Numbered from the stretch's first letter, positions 9,764 to 19,664 are shown. The stretch is DNA of 64,000 nucleotides from Lachancea mirantina (GCA_900074745.1 LT598465.1:124001-188000); one strand, 5' to 3'. Numbers and translations are program-made. The notes: a model not told the origin generated them from the sequence alone.

Positions 9764-10087
9764 AAGGTGTTGTCAGTATTTCGTTCCGTTCCGTTCCAGC
9801 TTGTCCTTTTCGTAGGTTCGCGCCTTGTTAGAGGTTGCCAGGGTTCGGAAAAAAATATATATACGTCGTAGATCGTCAATGGCTTTTTGAACATCTAGAA
9901 TAGGTTCGTGAGTCGAGGCTAAAGAGGTTGCTGGGCACTCTCAAAAACCTCGGAAAAGCCGGTTTCTCCTCGCCATTTTGCACAGTTCCAAGCTTTGGGT
10001 GCTTTTCTCGTTATTGCAGCTGGTTTTGTAAACTTAATTAACATCTCTCGAAGAGTTGGTCAGGCTTAACAGTGTTGGCACACAATA
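9764..10087. other. ADI1-ANY1 spacer
   Basis: 324 bp between two co-directional genes. It holds a short GTTCC tandem run just after ADI1 (about 9783-9797) and an AT-rich stretch near 9852-9864 that could form the ADI1 terminator. No gene is seen. Confidence 0.5.
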
Positions 10088-11104
10088 ATGTCAGATGGCG
10101 GAACGGTTGGCGAACAGCCGTCGCATCGGGGTCCCGAGTCGTATTTTCCAAAAATCGACCAGTTTTACATCCCTGATTGGCTTACCATGCAATTTGTTCT
10201 CAGCAATGTGATCTGCTTTACACCGCTGGTGTCGTACGGAACAACAGTGTTGAGCATTCGCCGATCAAAGACAGCGCTCGGGTTTTCCATCGATATATGT
10301 GCAACAATGCTTATTGCTAGCATTTTCCGTGTATCCTACTATCTGATCACACCTTATGAGATCACACTTTTGCGCCAGTCGCTGGTGATGATCTTCATAC
10401 AGCTGGTGCTTCTGCACACGAGTCTCCGTTACCGGCCTGAAGAATACAAAAGCGAGAATTTGGAGCCTGTCGAATCGTTTGGCCAACTCGTGCATGACGT
10501 GTGGCTCGAATACTTCCCTCTCGACCCATTTTCAGGTTCCGACTGGAAAAATTTACTGAAATCTCTTTCGTACCGGAACTTAAGCGACTTTGCATTCAAG
10601 TTGATCCTGGTCTTCGTCTACAAATTTCTCAAATTCTTTGATCCCAGTTATAAACGGTTTATGTCTTTCTGGCAATGGAACGACGAAAAAACTTTTTGGA
10701 AGTTCTTGGGTATTTTCACCGTCTTACAAATGAGTATCGCCGTTTTCCTCTCGAGAATCATGAATTGGGATGGCTTCGCGCAGTGGGTTGGGTCTCTAAT
10801 AGGCACTTTGGGACTACTGATAGAGTCCCTACTGCCTTTGCCCCAAATTTCGATTTTGAACAAACTCAAGTCCGTACAAGGTTTCAAATTTATTCTTCTC
10901 ATTAGTTGGCTGTGTGGCGATGTTTTGAAAATAAGCTATTTGATGTTTGGCGCCAAAAACATTTCCGTTCTTTTCCTTTTCTTTGCATTGTTCCAAATGT
11001 CGCTCGATATCTACATCGCTGCGCAATACATCTATTATCGTTTCTATTACCCGCGCGTGGTTGAGAGCACACCTGAATCCATAGAGCTAACTGAGATAAA
11101 ATAA
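10088..11104 (+). CDS. ANY1: PQ-loop membrane protein, Any1/Cfs1 orthologue
   Basis: A 338-residue multispanning protein with two PQ-loop-type repeats. The first has PLVSYGTTVLSIRRSKTALGFSID near residue 40-65 and the second PLPQISILNKLKSVQGFKF near 255-275. About seven membrane segments are seen. S. cerevisiae Any1 (YMR010W) sits in the Golgi/endosome system and antagonises phospholipid flippases of the Neo1/Drs2 type, affecting lipid asymmetry. This protein is shorter than the S. cerevisiae one (about 405). The adjacent ADI1 supports orthology. The 3' end converges on PET127 with 76 bp between stop codons, where CACACTCTC(G/A)ATCAAA-like 15-mers are repeated. Confidence 0.9.
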   Translation: MSDGGTVGEQPSHRGPESYFPKIDQFYIPDWLTMQFVLSNVICFTPLVSYGTTVLSIRRSKTALGFSIDICATMLIASIFRVSYYLITPYEITLLRQSLVMIFIQLVLLHTSLRYRPEEYKSENLEPVESFGQLVHDVWLEYFPLDPFSGSDWKNLLKSLSYRNLSDFAFKLILVFVYKFLKFFDPSYKRFMSFWQWNDEKTFWKFLGIFTVLQMSIAVFLSRIMNWDGFAQWVGSLIGTLGLLIESLLPLPQISILNKLKSVQGFKFILLISWLCGDVLKISYLMFGAKNISVLFLFFALFQMSLDIYIAAQYIYYRFYYPRVVESTPESIELTEIK

Positions 11105-11180
11105 TCTTTGCTCAAGGAACGTTTACATACACTCTCGATCAAATGCATACTTTTATAGAACTTAAAAAGCACACTCTCAA

Positions 11181-13427
11181 TCAAAGTTTACGATTTAGCT
11201 CTCCTTTCTTGGCGTAAGCTCTAAGCGTGGCTTGCAGCTGCGTGATGGTCGAAGCTTTGTTTGATGGTTGCGTATTCCTTTCATCTATCCCTTCCATGCA
11301 CCTCTTTATCCTTGTTAAAATCTCTGCCTGGGCCTTGGCAGAATCCTGATTTACCGCTGTATGCTCTGCTAATATATCCAATTTATCGTCAAGATATCCC
11401 ATATACAAGTGCTTCAGTTTTGATCGCTCAGTAATGGATCGAACTTCAACATCAATTGCCCAGTCTGACACATCACTCGAATGATAGAAATGCGGATGTC
11501 GCCATTCAGAAGCAGAAGCATAATAATTAGAGGATATTGCTTGACGTACAAATGTTTTTTCCGCTTCACCAAGTACTTTTGACTTTTGTCCCGCAAATTT
11601 TGGGTAAATTACAGTCGATGGATGATGCTTGAGAGAATGATTTACATCAATTTCAAAGCCGAAAAGGTGATGGGACGTTTTCTCATTATTTTTTCTTGAG
11701 TGTTCCAAAAATTTGACCATATCAGTCTCCCCTTTCGAAAACCTCCCTTTTTGAAACTGCGTTACTTCGGTTGAACTTAAAGGCGCGACAATAACCTTGA
11801 GCACAGATTTTTTGGGAGCATCTTTGCGTAGGCGCCTTCCTGAAACCCGCTCTGTCTTAAAGATTATTCTGCAAACGTCGAATTTGGGGGGCATCTGCTG
11901 TTGAATCATTTTGAAAACGGTGCTCAACAGAGACATGGACATCTTGAATTCAGCGTCAGCAACGTTAGAAGCTATTTTACGCTCGTGGTTGGAGTGATCA
12001 TGGCGTAAAACAAAGGATTCGTCCCCATAAATAGCTTTAAACAGAGCCTCTCTATTTTTGAGCGCTTTCAAGAAACTTGAGTCTCCATAGCTATGCAAAA
12101 TGAAATCTATTTCCTCGAGCGGTAGATATTGGAACCCAAAAATCTTTGATATATTGTGATAAGCCAAGAAAATGCCATCCATTTGACCAATGCGAGCTTG
12201 CAAAGAGTACTTGAGTAAAGTGCTTCTAAGAAGTTCGAAAAATTCTCTTTCGAAAGATTCGTATTTGCCAAACATATGCTCAAGTTTGTAACCTGTGTAG
12301 TTATTGTTGTGTTCAACAAATGCAAGATCATGCCTAACAGCTGCTACGGCACGTGTCTTGAGATCAAATACGCCAGAACCTGGCAGATCAGGATGATATG
12401 CATCAAGCTGGGACCTCAAAATGAAATCGCCAGCTTTTGAATAATGATAGGAATCTTGCCCTAAATTCTCGGAAGGACTATGCTTTTCGGATCTCTTATC
12501 GTACAGTTGTTCGAACGAAGCCTCGTCTGTCGTCAGCACCGCTTCTAAAGCATGTCCCAGCTCCGATAGAATGATTTCTCGATCTGTAGATTTATCGGAA
12601 TCAATTGAAAAGATGGGCCTTCCGGACTTCATGCGCTTCATGATCACAACAGCAGGTAACTGTGCGCCTCTTGTGAAATCAGCAGACAATTTGGGGAAAT
12701 TCTTCGATACTTGGGAAAGGTTAATCTGTCGGAAATTCGAAAATAAAAAATGCAGATGAGATAAGATGCCAGTCATTGAACTGGTCGACGAATAAAACTT
12801 TTTCTGGTGCGTTTCCGCTAAGTCCATCATTGTCGCATCCTTGGACGGGGTCACGAACCCTGAAATGGCACTAAAATCGAAATCGTTCACTTTTATAATA
12901 TTTTCAAGCCAGGGACTGAAGTTGTAAACGCCAGAACGTGGATCTTGCAACCGATGGAAATTCATGGGCTGAAATAAGACCCGTTCGAGCTCATGCGAAA
13001 GTTTTGGTGGTTTTACACAGCTATTTTCCAATCGAATCGATTCAACCGTCAAATCTTTAGGACTCATTCTGAAACTCACTTTCCATGGTTTCTGCTTCGG
13101 TCCGCTGGTAGGTCTTTTCACAGGGTCTCGACCATTAACTGCCGTTACACCAAAATTCCTTAAAAATTCAACATCGCCCGACCTCACCAGATGATCGATA
13201 GCACCATCGGTGCGTGGCGAGCTCGCAAGGGTTTCATCCTCTAGTTCTTTAAGTGACCCATGTTTCTGGTTTTCATGAATATCTTTGGACAGTGAAAGTA
13301 CTTTTCTCAAATCTTGTCGAAGACCAGAGTCCCTGATCTTGTCTTCATCGGCCTTTCTTAAACTCACATGTAGCCTCCTCGACTGATGGCAATGTCGACC
13401 AATGAGCAAGCGACATCGATCAATCAT
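11181..13427 (-). CDS. PET127: Mitochondrial RNA-processing protein Pet127
   Basis: A 748-residue mitochondrial protein from the first ATG at 13427; an earlier in-frame codon at 13439 is GTG. The N-terminus (MIDRCRLLIGRHCHQSRRLHVS) is arginine-rich without acidic residues after position 3, as expected for import. The core carries Pet127-family blocks including HPDLPGSGVFDLKTRAVAAVRHD and a GIFLAYHNISKIFGFQYLPLEE stretch, consistent with the proposed PD-(D/E)xK-like fold. Pet127 works in 5' processing and decay of mitochondrial RNAs and affects mitochondrial RNA polymerase. S. cerevisiae Pet127 is about 800 residues. The p24 gene downstream matches YOR016C next to YOR017W, with AIM17 and SPO11 interposed. 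Confidence 0.9.
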   Translation of the reverse strand: MIDRCRLLIGRHCHQSRRLHVSLRKADEDKIRDSGLRQDLRKVLSLSKDIHENQKHGSLKELEDETLASSPRTDGAIDHLVRSGDVEFLRNFGVTAVNGRDPVKRPTSGPKQKPWKVSFRMSPKDLTVESIRLENSCVKPPKLSHELERVLFQPMNFHRLQDPRSGVYNFSPWLENIIKVNDFDFSAISGFVTPSKDATMMDLAETHQKKFYSSTSSMTGILSHLHFLFSNFRQINLSQVSKNFPKLSADFTRGAQLPAVVIMKRMKSGRPIFSIDSDKSTDREIILSELGHALEAVLTTDEASFEQLYDKRSEKHSPSENLGQDSYHYSKAGDFILRSQLDAYHPDLPGSGVFDLKTRAVAAVRHDLAFVEHNNNYTGYKLEHMFGKYESFEREFFELLRSTLLKYSLQARIGQMDGIFLAYHNISKIFGFQYLPLEEIDFILHSYGDSSFLKALKNREALFKAIYGDESFVLRHDHSNHERKIASNVADAEFKMSMSLLSTVFKMIQQQMPPKFDVCRIIFKTERVSGRRLRKDAPKKSVLKVIVAPLSSTEVTQFQKGRFSKGETDMVKFLEHSRKNNEKTSHHLFGFEIDVNHSLKHHPSTVIYPKFAGQKSKVLGEAEKTFVRQAISSNYYASASEWRHPHFYHSSDVSDWAIDVEVRSITERSKLKHLYMGYLDDKLDILAEHTAVNQDSAKAQAEILTRIKRCMEGIDERNTQPSNKASTITQLQATLRAYAKKGELNRKL

Positions 13428-13676
13428 TTTGGATTTCACTCTTGTGTGACGAATTTATCTGACTTCCATAGATCATTGCTAGTTCTTTCGTAGTACATTA
13501 ATGAAAAAACAACTTGTTCGTCTCTGGCAAGTTATTATCTGCGCAAAGGTGCCAGCTATTCCATTTGATTCTTGCGATAACTGAGACTTTAAATGGCGTG
13601 ACGTGACATGTATATATGGGTTCAACAAGGGTAAACTGACAGATTCTCTTGAACACAATACTCGAAAAACTAGGAT

Positions 13677-15032
13677 ATGTTGAAAGTATCTAAAGGATTT
13701 GTAAGGTTCTCCAGCACGCTAGGATCAGCTGGTGTAGAGAGCATCGGTGGTAACAAATTCGTGCCTAGGGTTATTTTGCACACGATGTTTAACAAGGATT
13801 GTACGTCAATTACGTTCAGGGACAAAGAAACAGATCCGCCTGAGACGGTATCGTTTTCTAACCTGTTTTTGAGAGATTCGTCAAGAAGTGCAAAATCTAC
13901 TGATAAAGCCTCGGGACAGAAACTTTTTACCACCGGACAACTTCTATCAAACCCGCAAGCAACGACTCCTTCACAGGTAAATGTCACAACCGATTGTCAG
14001 GGGCTTACTATCAAGTGGCAGGACGGTGACGAATATACTTATCCGCTAGAATTTATTGTCAGGTATTCCAGAGGGCTTTTTGATGGGAAATCTGGGGTAC
14101 TGTCACCGTTACTGTGGGATAAGAAATTGTTGAAATCGAATATTAAAGAACTTTTATCGACAAACTACGAATCTCTTATGAATGGTACCGATCTTAAGCC
14201 TTTGTTTCAAATGTTGCAGAATTTACAAAAATATGGGATTTGCTTTGTCTCTAATATCCCCACTGAAACCAGATCTGATGCTCACGTCAAACGCATCGCA
14301 GAACGCATCGGGAATATACAGCACACATTTTATGGAGAAACCTTCGATGTCGTGAATAAAGGTTCACCAGAAAATATTGCTTACACTTCTCGAGCATTAC
14401 CGCTTCACCAAGATTTGTTATACCTGGAATCGATACCTGGATGGCAGCTTTTGCATTCGATTCATAACTCTGATGGCGCTGGAGATGCTGGCATGAATTT
14501 CTTTGTTGATGCCTTCTACGCGGCCCGTATTATTCGCGACACCGATGCAGACGCTTACGAGGCGCTGAAACATGTACCCATAAACTACCACTACATGCGT
14601 GATGACAAAAGATACCAAGAGGCGAGGCCAGTGATTGTGGAAAATGACATGACAACGGATAACACCATGCCCTCGAACTATGGCGATCTGATCAAACAGA
14701 TAAATTATTCTCCACCTTTCCAAGCACCGTTCTCATTTGGAATATGGGAAAAACCAAAGGGTGTTGACCTCTCAACTCCTAGCAGCAAACTGACCGAGCG
14801 GCTCTTGTTTAAAGATTTTGCTAGGAGACTCGCCCTGTTCGAAGAAATTATTAACAAACCAGATAATCAATTTCGAGTCAAGATCCCAGAGGGTACCTGC
14901 GTGATTTTCAACAACAGAAGGATTTTACATGGAAGAACGGCATTTTCCGGAACTAGGCATTTGAAGGGCTGTTATGTCGATGACGATAGTTTCAAGAGTA
15001 AGTTGCGTTATCTATCTGAAAAGTTTATGTGA
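13677..15032 (+). CDS. AIM17: Mitochondrial TauD/gamma-butyrobetaine-hydroxylase-like dioxygenase
   Basis: A 451-residue Fe(II)/2-oxoglutarate oxygenase-like protein. After an import-type N-terminus (MLKVSKGFVRFSS), residues about 40-130 resemble the N-terminal domain of gamma-butyrobetaine hydroxylases. The TauD domain follows, with the HxD motif in LPLHQDLLYLE and a distal histidine and arginine in NNRRILHGRTAF. S. cerevisiae Aim17 (YHL021C, 465 residues) is mitochondrial with unproven substrate; its neighbour there is SPO11 (YHL022C), as here. The metal ligands are retained, so an active enzyme is plausible. Confidence 0.9.
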   Translation: MLKVSKGFVRFSSTLGSAGVESIGGNKFVPRVILHTMFNKDCTSITFRDKETDPPETVSFSNLFLRDSSRSAKSTDKASGQKLFTTGQLLSNPQATTPSQVNVTTDCQGLTIKWQDGDEYTYPLEFIVRYSRGLFDGKSGVLSPLLWDKKLLKSNIKELLSTNYESLMNGTDLKPLFQMLQNLQKYGICFVSNIPTETRSDAHVKRIAERIGNIQHTFYGETFDVVNKGSPENIAYTSRALPLHQDLLYLESIPGWQLLHSIHNSDGAGDAGMNFFVDAFYAARIIRDTDADAYEALKHVPINYHYMRDDKRYQEARPVIVENDMTTDNTMPSNYGDLIKQINYSPPFQAPFSFGIWEKPKGVDLSTPSSKLTERLLFKDFARRLALFEEIINKPDNQFRVKIPEGTCVIFNNRRILHGRTAFSGTRHLKGCYVDDDSFKSKLRYLSEKFM

Positions 15033-15165
15033 TCAATTTGACCAACAGGTCATGATCTTATGGAAGTCAAAATTTTTATGTTTTTTAGTATTTGTCTAGC
15101 TTTTGCCAACAGAACTATCTGTTATAACTTAATCATCCCCACATTAAGAGACGACGAAGAACGTC

Positions 15166-16311
15166 ATGCCTTGTAAAGCGCTTTCTGATTTCATGGATGA
15201 ATGTGGCACTCGAGCAGACCTATGGCGTGCGCTTACTCCAGCTTACCGAGAAGTTTCTTTGTCGAAATGCGACAGTGCTGAAACCTTAACCGCTGACATC
15301 AAAATGGTGCTATCGCTCTGGCGCAATGCCTTCCAACAGCAGAGTCAACCAGTATTGATTACGTTTAAGGTATTAAACGAGAAGTGTAATGTTTCCCCGC
15401 TCAAATATCCAGTTTTTGGTGAAGAAGGTGTGAAAGACGCGCCAGCGCATAGGATATCTACGCTGACAAGCATGTTGCGGTGCGTCATGACCAAAATGGT
15501 GCACGAAGAAGTCTGCACCGTACGAGATGTTTACTATCAGAACGTAGAGCTTTACGGGAGGCAGAGGGTCGTCAGTGATTGGCTCAAGGTTTTTCAAAGC
15601 GTATTCCAGGTCTCGAATCGGGACGTATTTTGCATAGTCGCGGCTCAAAAGGGACTGTGCTTTTTGCCCCAGGATCTTTCATGTGGAAATTTGACACTTA
15701 AGGCATCACATAGCAATCTGATACCGTATTTGGTGGAAAACACGGCGATGACGTCCGACTGGAGCCGAATAGGGCGCGTCATAGTTTTGGAGAAAGACTC
15801 TGTCTTTAACAGAATAATCAAAAGCCCAGAAATATCTAACCAAACCTTAATAGTGACAGGAAAGGGTTATCCCGATTTACTAACGCGCCGGTTCTTGTCC
15901 TGTCTCGCTAGAGCATGTTCCGATCACGTGACCTTTGAGATATACACTGACAGTGACCCTTACGGTATTGACATCGCTTTGAAATACATGGAGTCCGAAA
16001 GCGAAGACGTGGCAAATGTGAGACGCCTCGTATACAGAGGTGTCTTCATTACCGACTTAATAAATGGGACTGGTAATTTTTCTGAATCGCTCCAACTTTT
16101 GCCTATGTCGCCCCGGGATTTCCGCTATGCAACAATTCTGCTATCGAAATTGAATACAAAAGCCCTACTCGAGTCCCAAGCAACGCCTTTGAAAAGAGAA
16201 CTACAAAGACAATTGTTCTTTCTTCGCAAAGCTGAGATGAATGTTGTTCCAGAGGCCTCATTCGCGTATTATTTTCAAAGAAAAAAATATTTGGGGCGAG
16301 CTGGGAATTGA
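15166..16311 (+). CDS. SPO11: Meiotic DNA double-strand-break transesterase Spo11
   Basis: The 381-residue protein makes meiotic double-strand breaks by a topoisomerase VI-like attack. The catalytic tyrosine is the second Tyr of VRDVYYQNVELYG (about Tyr124). The Toprim metal site shows VLEKDSVFN (Glu) and TDSDPYGIDIALKYME (Asp pair); TGKGYPDLLTRRF is the conserved loop between them. Length is near S. cerevisiae Spo11 (398). The reading frame ends in a tRNA-Pro gene on the opposite strand: the last six residues (LGRAGN) and the stop are within or at the edge of that tRNA's 3' end. The AIM17-SPO11 pairing is conserved with S. cerevisiae. Confidence 0.95.
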   Translation: MPCKALSDFMDECGTRADLWRALTPAYREVSLSKCDSAETLTADIKMVLSLWRNAFQQQSQPVLITFKVLNEKCNVSPLKYPVFGEEGVKDAPAHRISTLTSMLRCVMTKMVHEEVCTVRDVYYQNVELYGRQRVVSDWLKVFQSVFQVSNRDVFCIVAAQKGLCFLPQDLSCGNLTLKASHSNLIPYLVENTAMTSDWSRIGRVIVLEKDSVFNRIIKSPEISNQTLIVTGKGYPDLLTRRFLSCLARACSDHVTFEIYTDSDPYGIDIALKYMESESEDVANVRRLVYRGVFITDLINGTGNFSESLQLLPMSPRDFRYATILLSKLNTKALLESQATPLKRELQRQLFFLRKAEMNVVPEASFAYYFQRKKYLGRAGN

Positions 16312-16403
16312 ACCCAGGGCCTCTCGCATGCTTGTGATAGTTTAGACCGAGTATAACCCAATCTTCGCCCAAAGCGAGAATCATACCACTAGACCACACG
16401 CCC
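16293..16403 (-). tRNA. tRNA-Pro(UGG) with intron
   Basis: On the minus strand the gene reads GGGCGTGTGGTCTAGTGGTA at the 5' end and ends CCCAGCTCGCCC plus a discriminator base. The anticodon stem is CTCGC/GCGAG with anticodon TGG. An intron of about 39 nt follows the base after the anticodon, the usual yeast position. The B box GGTTCAATTCC is intact. It overlaps the SPO11 stop codon on the other strand by about 19 bp. Confidence 0.95.
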
Positions 16404-16691
16404 AATTGATTGAAAAGTCAAACCAGAAGAAACCCATATAGGTGGAATGATAACATCTGAGCAACATATCAAGGCGCTTAACTGTATATAGGCAAATAAG
16501 TTTGAGCTCGTCCGGGGTATCTCCGAACTCTTTACCAACTATTTCACTTGAATTTCCCTTGAGATTTCTGCTGCAAGTTGGCGTCTTTTCTTAGTAAATT
16601 CGAAGTGGTCCAAAAAAAATTTAGAATTCGCGAAATTAAACACGACGTGGTGAGCAGAACAGCAGCCTGAAGTGGAAAGAATATACTGGAC

Positions 16692-17333
16692 ATGATGTTT
16701 AGAAAGTCAATTATCCCGTTGGTTTTGGCATTGATAACTACGCTAAATAGTATCTGCGCTGCGAGCTCGTCAAACACGTATGCTCCTGTCGCTATCACAC
16801 TTCCGGCATTTACAAAGGAATGCTTGTACTACGACCTGTTGTCTCACGAGGACTCCATTGTAGTGAGTTACCAAGTTTTGACCGGTGGTAATTTTGAAAT
16901 CGACTTCGAGATCACTGCCCCAGATCACAGCGTTATCACCACTGCCAAGCAGCAGAAATATTCCGATTTTCTTTTGAAATCTTTCGGATTGGGACAATAC
17001 TCGTTCTGTTTCTCGAACACGTACGGCACAGCGTTGAAAAAGGTTGAAGTGACCCTGGAGCTTGAGAAGGAAAACTTGGCCGCACACCACAACCCTGAAG
17101 ATGCCATTTCGGACCACGCTGTCGAGGAAATTGACCGCAACCTAAACAAAATCACCAAAATGATGAACTACCTCAGAGCGAGAGAATGGAGAAACATGGA
17201 CACCGTGAAATCCACCGAAAGCAGACTCGTCTGGCTATCCATGCTCACGATGGGTTGTATGGCAGGTGTCAGTTTCATTCAGGCCGCTATTGTCCAAGTC
17301 CTTTTCAAGGATCGCCAAAGAAACTACGTATAA
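16692..17333 (+). CDS. ERP4: p24-family cargo adaptor (Erp2/Erp4 type)
   Basis: A 213-residue type I membrane protein of ER-Golgi COPII/COPI vesicles. It has a signal peptide (about 1-24), a GOLD domain (about 28-125) with CLYYDL and YSFCFSN cysteines that form the family disulfide, a coiled coil (about 140-180; LRAREWRNMDTVKSTESRL) and a C-terminal membrane segment (WLSMLTMGCMAGVSFIQAAIVQV) followed by LFKDRQRNYV. The RNYV tail and size fit Erp4 (YOR016C) and its ohnologue Erp2 (YAL007C); a single pre-duplication gene would correspond to both. There are two adjacent ATGs; the first is taken. Confidence 0.85.
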   Translation: MMFRKSIIPLVLALITTLNSICAASSSNTYAPVAITLPAFTKECLYYDLLSHEDSIVVSYQVLTGGNFEIDFEITAPDHSVITTAKQQKYSDFLLKSFGLGQYSFCFSNTYGTALKKVEVTLELEKENLAAHHNPEDAISDHAVEEIDRNLNKITKMMNYLRAREWRNMDTVKSTESRLVWLSMLTMGCMAGVSFIQAAIVQVLFKDRQRNYV

Positions 17334-17715
17334 GCGTCATATAGTCGATTTGGTGGCTTCTTGAGATGTCTAGGAGGAATTCCGTCAGCTTGATCGCTTT
17401 CCATGGTTACATAACGGTTGTCAATATCGGAGCGGCCGTACCACGTAAATAAAAAATAACTAAATTTTGGTGAGATCAGAACGTCCTTCTAAGTCGTCTT
17501 TGCGCGTCACCTTAGCAGCTTGTCGTACTACAATGGCATATAAGGAAGGTGAGACGTGCTACTTGCCTTAGAAACGTCACGCTAACGGGTTGGTGTGCAG
17601 GATACATCATTATATACGACAGAGGACTTCTATCGTCTAAGTTCATCAACCTTCAAAGACATTCGCCACCGGTCTTCTGCCGACCATCGGCAAAGAGCCA
17701 CTAGCTGTATTCATA
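17334..17715. other. RPN7 promoter region
   Basis: 382 bp upstream of RPN7. A variant proteasome element is at 17662-17670; otherwise no gene or repeat is visible. Confidence 0.5.
17662..17670 (-). promoter_or_regulatory. PACE-like Rpn4 site
   Basis: The plus strand reads TTCGCCACC, i.e. GGTGGCGAA on the minus strand, one base from the canonical proteasome-associated control element GGTGGCAAA. It is 46 bp upstream of the RPN7 start. Proteasome genes in yeasts are controlled by Rpn4 through such sites; use here is inferred. Confidence 0.6.
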
Positions 17716-18942
17716 ATGGCGGAAGACGACGGCATTTATATCGAACCATTGGTAAACAAGATTCCGAACTATGAGGTTTCTGAAAAGGCGTTTCTCTTGA
17801 CGGATCCTCGACTCAAAGATCAACATGAATCGAGCCTGAACTTTGTTCTGGAAAAGATCAAGGAAGACGCAATGGCACCATATTACAAATATCTACACGA
17901 CACATACCTACCTGCTGGCACGATTCAGTGGGATGAAGATTTTTACAGGTCGTTGCTGGACCGCAATCAACAGGATATTACAGAAATAAAGGAGCACATG
18001 CAAGAAGTGGAAGACAAAGACGAAGGTGAGTTAGAAAAGGCACATTCGTGGGTAAAATTGGGCGAGTACTACGCGAAAATTGGTGACATGCAGAATGCAG
18101 AGGAAACGCTTAATACTGCCCTCGAGAAAGCAGTGTCTACGGGCTCGAAGATCGATATCATGCTCACAATAACGAGACTTGGATTTTTTTACAATGACCA
18201 GAAATTTGTGAAGGCCAAGCTCGAAAGCACCAACAATCTTATCGAGAGAGGCGGCGACTGGGAAAGAAGGAATCGTTACAAGACGTATATGGGTGTTCAT
18301 TGTCTTGCCATTCGAGATTTCAAGCAAGCTGCTGCGTTGCTTGTCGACTCACTGGCGACCTTCACGTCTGTTGAATTGACATCATACGAGAGTATTGCGA
18401 CATATGCGTCAGTAGCTGGGCTCTTTGCACTAGAAAGAACTGAACTGAAGGAGAAAGTTATCGACTCGCCTGAATTGTTGTCTTTGATGACCACCACACC
18501 GGCTCTGCAGTCTATCTCGTCTCTCACCATTTCGCTGTACACTTCAGAGTACTCTAGTTTTTTTCCTTATTTGCTTGAAACGTACAAACAGGTTCTCATT
18601 CCTTGCAAATACTTGAGCAGGCACGCGGATTTCTTCGTGCGTGAAATGAGAAGAAAAGTGTATGCGCAATTGTTGGAGTCTTACAAGACTTTGTCGCTAC
18701 GTTCGATGGCAGGCGCTTTCGGTGTCTCGGTAGAGTTCCTAGACCGGGATTTGGGCAAATTTATCCCAAACAAACAATTGAACTGCGTCATTGACCGTGT
18801 GAACGGGATTGTCGAGACCAACAGACCTGACAATAAGAATTTGCAGTATCATTTACTGATAAAACAAGGCGATGGTCTACTAACCAAGCTTCAACGTTAT
18901 GGTGCTGCGGTGAGACTTACGGGTGCTGGACGGGCAGCGTAA
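17716..18942 (+). CDS. RPN7: 26S proteasome lid subunit Rpn7
   Basis: The 408-residue protein is a PCI-domain subunit of the 19S regulatory particle lid. The N-terminus (YIEPLVNKIPNYEVSEKAFLLTDP) is the Rpn7/PSMD6 signature. Residues about 100-250 form TPR-like helices (HSWVKLGEYYAKIGDMQNAEETL), and the PCI domain ends near residue 380 (SLRSMAGAFGVSVEFLDRDLGKFIPNKQLNCVIDRVNGIVETNRPD). S. cerevisiae Rpn7 has 429 residues. The next gene downstream is CTT1, which in S. cerevisiae lies in the sister block, as expected before the duplication. Confidence 0.96.
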   Translation: MAEDDGIYIEPLVNKIPNYEVSEKAFLLTDPRLKDQHESSLNFVLEKIKEDAMAPYYKYLHDTYLPAGTIQWDEDFYRSLLDRNQQDITEIKEHMQEVEDKDEGELEKAHSWVKLGEYYAKIGDMQNAEETLNTALEKAVSTGSKIDIMLTITRLGFFYNDQKFVKAKLESTNNLIERGGDWERRNRYKTYMGVHCLAIRDFKQAAALLVDSLATFTSVELTSYESIATYASVAGLFALERTELKEKVIDSPELLSLMTTTPALQSISSLTISLYTSEYSSFFPYLLETYKQVLIPCKYLSRHADFFVREMRRKVYAQLLESYKTLSLRSMAGAFGVSVEFLDRDLGKFIPNKQLNCVIDRVNGIVETNRPDNKNLQYHLLIKQGDGLLTKLQRYGAAVRLTGAGRAA

Positions 18943-19653
18943 GCCTGTAAGAGATTAGTTCGATACTAAATGAGGTGACTTCGAAAAGGCCGTTCTGCCG
19001 TGTTCTGAACCGCGGCACGATCACGTGACTGTTACTACCTTTTCTCTCTACTAGAAACCGGGTCGTTAGCATAAAAGGGTTCATCCAGATGAACCGAGAT
19101 CGTCTGTAAAGCGTCACTAAGTACTACGAAAATGCAACTCACCTATTACCTAACAGAATAAATGGCCTATGTACAGAAATTTAGTGACTGACGAATACTT
19201 GGCCTCAGAATCCACCGGCAAGCATCAACCCAGTGATTTATGTGTAGTAGCATGGTTTTCATCTCCAAGCATTACGTACGGACAAGCTGACGATCGCCTC
19301 AAGGAAAAACCCCCAGTTTTAGGGACCTCCGCCAAAATCATATTAGCTACCAAAAATTTTAAGCTCTCCGATTGATCTTTGAACGGCACGATATCCTAGG
19401 TTATCCTAGACGCGCTACAGGACTTTAAGTGGATCGAGGGAAAAATATCACTTTTTGACTTTCCTCTCTCCAAGTTCGAGACCCTTTACTGCCGGCCCCA
19501 GTACTGCTCGTATAAGTGACAAATTAGGTGATTTTCTCTTGTAACGCCTAAAAGGTGCCTTCGAATGGCGCAACAACGGTTCGCATTTATCGGCTACAGC
19601 AATTTAACCTAAATTTTGTAGGCCAAAGTCCGATATAAAGTGGTTAACTCACA

Positions 19654-19664
19654 GGATTCGAACC
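19654..19664 (-). promoter_or_regulatory. Orphan Pol III B-box-like motif
   Basis: The minus strand reads GGTTCGAATCC, a perfect match to the internal B box of tRNA genes, but the surrounding bases do not form a T-stem or acceptor stem. It may be a decayed tRNA, a TFIIIC-only site, or chance. Confidence 0.4.
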
